The translations under genes and the position numbers were made by a program. Under the pieces are notes generated by a model, which saw only the letters and a list, made by a program, of their open reading frames with translations, was not told the DNA's origin and ran no database searches. A DNA stretch of 8,864 bases, taken from an uncultured Streptococcus sp. Its GTDB lineage: Bacteria > Bacillota > Bacilli > Lactobacillales > Streptococcaceae. The DNA is taken from assembly GCA_934216185.1 (NCBI GenBank), contig CAKQBM010000075.1, positions 1 to 8,864 of the forward strand, given 5' to 3'. Below are positions 5,731 to 8,864 of this stretch, piece after piece; the first letter of the stretch is position 1, and every line of letters begins with the position of its first letter.

Positions 5731-7602
5731 CTAGCTATCAAATTCACTGAGATACTCATAGCGTTCGTATTTTTCAAGGAGTGCTTCGTTTTTCTCATCC
5801 AGTTCTTTTTGGAGAGTAGCCAGCTTACCAAAGTCAGAGCCGTTAGCCTGCATTTCCTCTTCAATCGCAGCGATACGATTTTCCAATGTTTCAATATCGC
5901 CTTCAATACTTGCCCACTCCTGCTTTTCTTGGTAGGTCATGCGTTTCTTGTCTTCTCTGACCTTGACCACTTTTTCCTTTTCGGCCTTTTGCACTTGATT
6001 GGCCATCTCTGTTTCAAAGGCTTTTTCATCAAGATAGTCTGTGTAATGACCAAAGAAAGGACGAATCTTACCATCCTCAAAAGCGAGAATCTTAGTCGCT
6101 ACCTTATCCAAGAAATAGCGGTCGTGACTAACAGTCAAAACTGGACCAGCAAAGCCTTGCAAAAAATTCTCTAAAACTGTCAAAGTTGCAATGTCCAAAT
6201 CATTGGTTGGCTCGTCCAAAAGGAGAACATTTGGTTTTTCCAAGAGCAGTTTGAGGAGATAAAGGCGTTTTTTCTCGCCACCAGACAATTTCTCAATCAA
6301 GGTTCCATGCATCGAACGTGGGAAAAGGAACTGCTCCAGCAACTCTGCAATCGAAGTCGTAGAACCACCGCTGGTCTTGACCTCTTCTGCCACTTCTTGC
6401 AGGTAATTAATCACTCGCTTGCTTTCATCCAAATCCTCAATTTGCTGAGAGAAATAGGCGATGCGAACAGTCTCCCCTATCACAACTTGACCTGCTGTCG
6501 GCTCAAGACTTCCTGCAATCAGGTTAAGCAGGGTTGATTTTCCAACACCATTGTCCCCAACGATTCCGATACGGTCTTTGGCCTGAACTAAGAGATTAAA
6601 ATCTTGCAAAATAGGCTTGTTATCATAGTCAAAGGATACATCCTGAAACTCGATGACTTTTTTACCAATCCGACTGGTTTCAAAGTTCATGGTCAAATCT
6701 GTTTCAGCAACGCCACCTGAGACTTCTTTCTTCAAGTCGTGGAAACGATTGATACGAGCCTGCTGCTTGGTCGCACGCGCCTGCGGTTGTCTGCGCATCC
6801 AGGCCAATTCTTGTTTGTAGAGTTGTTCTTTTTTGTGAAGAAGAGCCGCGTCACGCTCATCCTGTTCCGCCTTAAGGCGAACATAGTCCTGATAATTGCC
6901 CTGATATTCGGTCAATCCTGCTCGGTCCAACTCGAAAATCCGTGTTGACAAAGCATCCAAGAAATAACGATCGTGGGTAATAAAAAGGACGGTCTTCTTA
7001 GAATTTTTCAAAAAGAGGGTCAGCCACTCAATAGTCGCAATATCCAGATGGTTGGTTGGCTCATCCAGAAGCAATAGGTCGTGGTTGCCAAGTAAGACTT
7101 GCGCCAACTGGACCCGTCTTCTTAGACCACCTGACAATTCCCCAACAGGAGTAGATAAGTCCTGAATACCCAGCTTACTGAGAACCGTCTTGACCTGACT
7201 CTCAATTTCCCAAGCTTGGAGAGAGTCCATTTCTGCCATGACCCGTTCCAAACGCGCCTGCTTGTCCTCACTATAGTTGAGCATGAGGAGTTCATACTCA
7301 CGAATGAGTTGGATTTCCTTGAGGTCGCTGGAGAGGACCGTATCCAAAACTGTCTTTCTATCATCAAAATCAGGATCCTGGGTCAAGTAGCCAATCTGGT
7401 AATCGTTCTTAGCTGAAAAGGGACTGACATCCCCATCAAAGCCAGAAACACCAGAAAGGACGTCCAAAAGGGTAGTCTTACCAGTCCCATTGACACCAAT
7501 CAGACCAATTCTATCCAAGTCATGGATGATAAAGGAAATATCCTTAAAAACAGTCTTATCACCGACGGATTTACTTAGTTTTTCAACGATAAAATCACTC
7601 AT
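5731..7602 (-). CDS. ABC-F family ATPase, Uup-type, with C-terminal coiled coil
   Basis: Soluble twin-ATPase protein with no membrane domain; members act on the ribosome, not in transport, and Uup-type proteins are linked to translation rescue or ribosome assembly. In its 623 residues: first nucleotide-binding domain with Walker [10 protein letters not shown] (36-44), signature LSGGLRRR (156-163), Walker B plus D-loop [12 protein letters not shown] (176-187) and switch His210; a charged alpha-helical linker (about 238-300) that in this family reaches P-site tRNA; second domain with Walker [10 protein letters not shown] (349-357), signature LSGGEKKR (439-446), Walker [13 protein letters not shown] (459-470) and switch His493; then a Glu/Lys-rich coiled coil (about 530-618), the mark of the Uup branch. 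All catalytic residues are present. The start overlaps the cca stop as ATGA (7599-7602), with an AGGGAG ribosome-binding site inside cca. It is the last gene of the dapB-cca operon. A drug-resistance role cannot be excluded but is unlikely for this branch. Confidence 0.9.
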   Translation of the reverse strand: MSDFIVEKLSKSVGDKTVFKDISFIIHDLDRIGLIGVNGTGKTTLLDVLSGVSGFDGDVSPFSAKNDYQIGYLTQDPDFDDRKTVLDTVLSSDLKEIQLIREYELLMLNYSEDKQARLERVMAEMDSLQAWEIESQVKTVLSKLGIQDLSTPVGELSGGLRRRVQLAQVLLGNHDLLLLDEPTNHLDIATIEWLTLFLKNSKKTVLFITHDRYFLDALSTRIFELDRAGLTEYQGNYQDYVRLKAEQDERDAALLHKKEQLYKQELAWMRRQPQARATKQQARINRFHDLKKEVSGGVAETDLTMNFETSRIGKKVIEFQDVSFDYDNKPILQDFNLLVQAKDRIGIVGDNGVGKSTLLNLIAGSLEPTAGQVVIGETVRIAYFSQQIEDLDESKRVINYLQEVAEEVKTSGGSTTSIAELLEQFLFPRSMHGTLIEKLSGGEKKRLYLLKLLLEKPNVLLLDEPTNDLDIATLTVLENFLQGFAGPVLTVSHDRYFLDKVATKILAFEDGKIRPFFGHYTDYLDEKAFETEMANQVQKAEKEKVVKVREDKKRMTYQEKQEWASIEGDIETLENRIAAIEEEMQANGSDFGKLATLQKELDEKNEALLEKYERYEYLSEFDS

Positions 7603-8798
7603 TTTTTCTCCCTTAGATAAGCATGGATAGCTTGACGGTCATTTTCCAATTCTCCATCGACAATGGCATACTCAATCTCTGTTAAAATTTCTCCCAAGTC
7701 TGGGCCCGGCTGATGACCATATTCCTTAATCAAAATGCCACCATTAATCTGAATTTCTTTCTTGTCATGAATGGTCAAGCTCTGGTAGGTTTCTGTGAGG
7801 GCTTGCGAATTGACTGGTTTCCCTTGAGCCTGTCGAAGATTTTCAGCCTGTAAAAGTAAATCCAAGTCAAAGCGGTAACAATCGCGCTTGCTCAATTCTC
7901 TCTTTTCACGCAAGGCCAAAATAGTCAGCAAATCCTGAACTTGCTTAGCAAACTGACGTGAGGTCTTCCAAGCCTTCAAAAATGGCTGCGCATTTTCAAT
8001 CTCCAAAGCCCAGAGTAGAGCCGCCCAGGCTTGCTCTGAAGATTCAAAGGTGAAATCAGTCTCCAAATCAAAGAGTCTATTGAGCTTGTCCTGGCTAGCT
8101 GCCATATCAGGGAGATAGTCATAAGCTTGACTCTCAATCATGGAAGCCAAGCCCCTTCTCCAAAATGGAGCCAGCAAGAGTTTATCAAACTCAACGAAGG
8201 TACGCTCCACAGAAATTTTCTCCAAGAGGGGCGTCAAAGTCTTCATCGCTACAAAAGTTTCTGACTCAAGTTCAAAGCCAAGACTGGCCTGAAAACGAAA
8301 ACCACGCATAATCCGCAAAGCATCCTCGTTGAAACGCTCACTTGCCACTCCAACTGCTCGCAAGACTTGCTTTTCCAAATCTTCTAAACCATGGAACAAG
8401 TCAATGATTTCTCCTGTCTCGTCCAAGGCAAATGCATTGACTGTAAAATCACGGCGCTTGAGGTCTTCTTCTAGCGAGCGCACAAAAGAAACCGCACTGG
8501 GTCTGCGATAGTCCACATAGACATCCTCTGTCCGAAAGGTGGTTACCTCATACTCCTCATCCCCATCTAAGACCAAGACGGTTCCATGCTCGATTCCGAT
8601 ATCAGCTGTTCGCGGAAAAATCTGCTTGGTTTCTTCTGGATAGGAAGATGTTGCAATATCCACATCGTGGATGGGACGATTGAGAAGGGCATCTCGAACA
8701 GAGCCTCCAACAAAATAGGCTTCAAAACCTGCCTCTTTAATTTTTTCTAATACTGGTAAAGCCTTCTGAAATTCAGAAGGCATTTGCGTTAATCTCAT
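7599..8798 (-). CDS. cca: CCA-adding enzyme (tRNA nucleotidyltransferase, class II)
   Basis: Adds or repairs the 3' CCA end of tRNAs from CTP and ATP without a nucleic-acid template. The 399-residue length is normal for Firmicute class II enzymes. Visible motifs in order: YFVGGSVRD (28-36), the metal-binding DVD (45-47) of the nucleotidyltransferase head, TTFRTED (86-92), RRDFTVNA (115-122) and the nucleotide-selecting EDALRIMR (158-165), followed by the helical body and tail that bind tRNA. The ATG at 8798 overlaps the dapB stop as ATGA and has only a weak ribosome-binding site (GGAT), so coupling to dapB translation is likely. A second in-frame ATG at codon 6 (8783) has no better site. A strong RNA hairpin covers codons 6-13 (see the repeat at 8761-8781). 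The 3' end overlaps the ABC-F start. Confidence 0.95.
   Translation of the reverse strand: MRLTQMPSEFQKALPVLEKIKEAGFEAYFVGGSVRDALLNRPIHDVDIATSSYPEETKQIFPRTADIGIEHGTVLVLDGDEEYEVTTFRTEDVYVDYRRPSAVSFVRSLEEDLKRRDFTVNAFALDETGEIIDLFHGLEDLEKQVLRAVGVASERFNEDALRIMRGFRFQASLGFELESETFVAMKTLTPLLEKISVERTFVEFDKLLLAPFWRRGLASMIESQAYDYLPDMAASQDKLNRLFDLETDFTFESSEQAWAALLWALEIENAQPFLKAWKTSRQFAKQVQDLLTILALREKRELSKRDCYRFDLDLLLQAENLRQAQGKPVNSQALTETYQSLTIHDKKEIQINGGILIKEYGHQPGPDLGEILTEIEYAIVDGELENDRQAIHAYLREKK
8761..8781. repeat. 21-bp perfect inverted repeat in the first codons of cca
   Basis: GCCTTCTGAA (8761-8770) and TTCAGAAGGC (8772-8781) are exact reverse complements around one central base. In the cca transcript this forms a hairpin beginning 15 bases after the first base of the AUG, with five G-C pairs. 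It includes the G of the codon-6 AUG, so it would hinder initiation there. There is no T-run after it, so it is not a terminator. Confidence 0.7.
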
Positions 8799-8864
8799 AA
8801 TAAGTGTTCTAATCCATAGACAAGCTCATGACGCTTGACAACTTCTTTGATTCCCAAATTCACC
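8795..8864 (-). CDS. dapB: 4-hydroxy-tetrahydrodipicolinate reductase DapB, C-terminal end only
   Basis: Only the last 22 codons and the TGA stop (8797-8795) are in the window; the frame ends [15 protein letters not shown], which fits the C-terminus of streptococcal DapB (YGLEHLL). The enzyme reduces the dihydrodipicolinate precursor with NAD(P)H in lysine and diaminopimelate synthesis. Its stop overlaps the cca start by four bases, placing it first among the visible genes of a dapB-cca-ABC-F operon. The assignment rests on this short tail plus the gene order known from S. pneumoniae. Confidence 0.75.
   Translation of the reverse strand, partial: VNLGIKEVVKRHELVYGLEHLL

Noticed and set aside
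5673..5906. 77-codon minus-strand frame at the mntE/ABC-F junction
   Set aside because: Out-of-frame shadow of the ABC-F C-terminus that crosses the terminator; no ribosome-binding site and no recognisable protein.
5707..6174. 155-codon plus-strand frame after mntE
   Set aside because: It begins inside the terminator stem and runs antisense to the coiled-coil region of the ABC-F gene; its hydrophobic look comes from the complement of Glu/Lys-rich codons.
7122..7416. Open frames on both strands inside the ABC-F gene
   Set aside because: Both overlap the first nucleotide-binding domain in other frames; the ABC-F frame is intact, so they are not fragments of a broken gene.

Overview
The window looks chromosomal and comes from a Streptococcus of the mitis group (S. 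pneumoniae, S. mitis, S. oralis and relatives). Three things point there. The core gene order, caxP-like P-type ATPase / mntE / ABC-F ATPase / cca / dapB, is the one I recall around the Mn/Ca homeostasis locus of S. pneumoniae. A 107-bp element at 4270-4376 has the length, terminal repeats and TA ends of the pneumococcal RUP repeat. The coding style is low-GC Firmicute, with strong AAGGAGG ribosome-binding sites.

Layout. (1) 1-1601, minus: N-terminal 533 codons of a type II P-type cation ATPase (CaxP, also called MgtA), which runs off the left edge. (2) 1602-1837: its control region, with an extended -10 promoter, a yybP-ykoY manganese riboswitch and an overlapping intrinsic terminator. (3) 1838-4244, minus: a tightly coupled pair made of a GT-C-type polytopic membrane protein followed by a DPM1/GtrB-like polyprenyl-phosphate glycosyltransferase. 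This pair is AT-rich and I believe it is an accessory insertion between caxP and mntE. (4) 4245-4509: intergenic region with the RUP element, a small hairpin plus U-tract on the minus strand, and the mntE promoter. (5) 4510-5694, plus: mntE, a manganese exporter of the cation diffusion facilitator family, with an additional C-terminal domain that resembles NTF2/DUF4440. (6) 5697-5730: a bidirectional terminator between convergent genes. (7) 5731-8864, minus: the end of an operon, dapB (last 22 codons), cca and a Uup-type ABC-F ATPase, joined by 4-bp ATGA overlaps.

How they work together. The two flanking transporters form a cation-export module: Mn2+ should switch on the P-type ATPase through the riboswitch, while MntE exports Mn2+ from an apparently simple sigma-70 promoter. 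The glycosyl pair fits two parts of a three-component envelope glycosylation system: the GtrB-like enzyme makes the lipid-linked sugar and the GT-C protein transfers it outside the membrane. No GtrA-type flippase lies in the window. The right-hand operon is housekeeping: lysine/diaminopimelate synthesis, tRNA 3'-end maturation and a ribosome-associated ATPase.

I see no phage genes, complete insertion sequence, CRISPR array, tRNA or rRNA. The least familiar content is the glycosylation pair with its RUP-altered upstream region; the other findings are regulatory or domain-level details.
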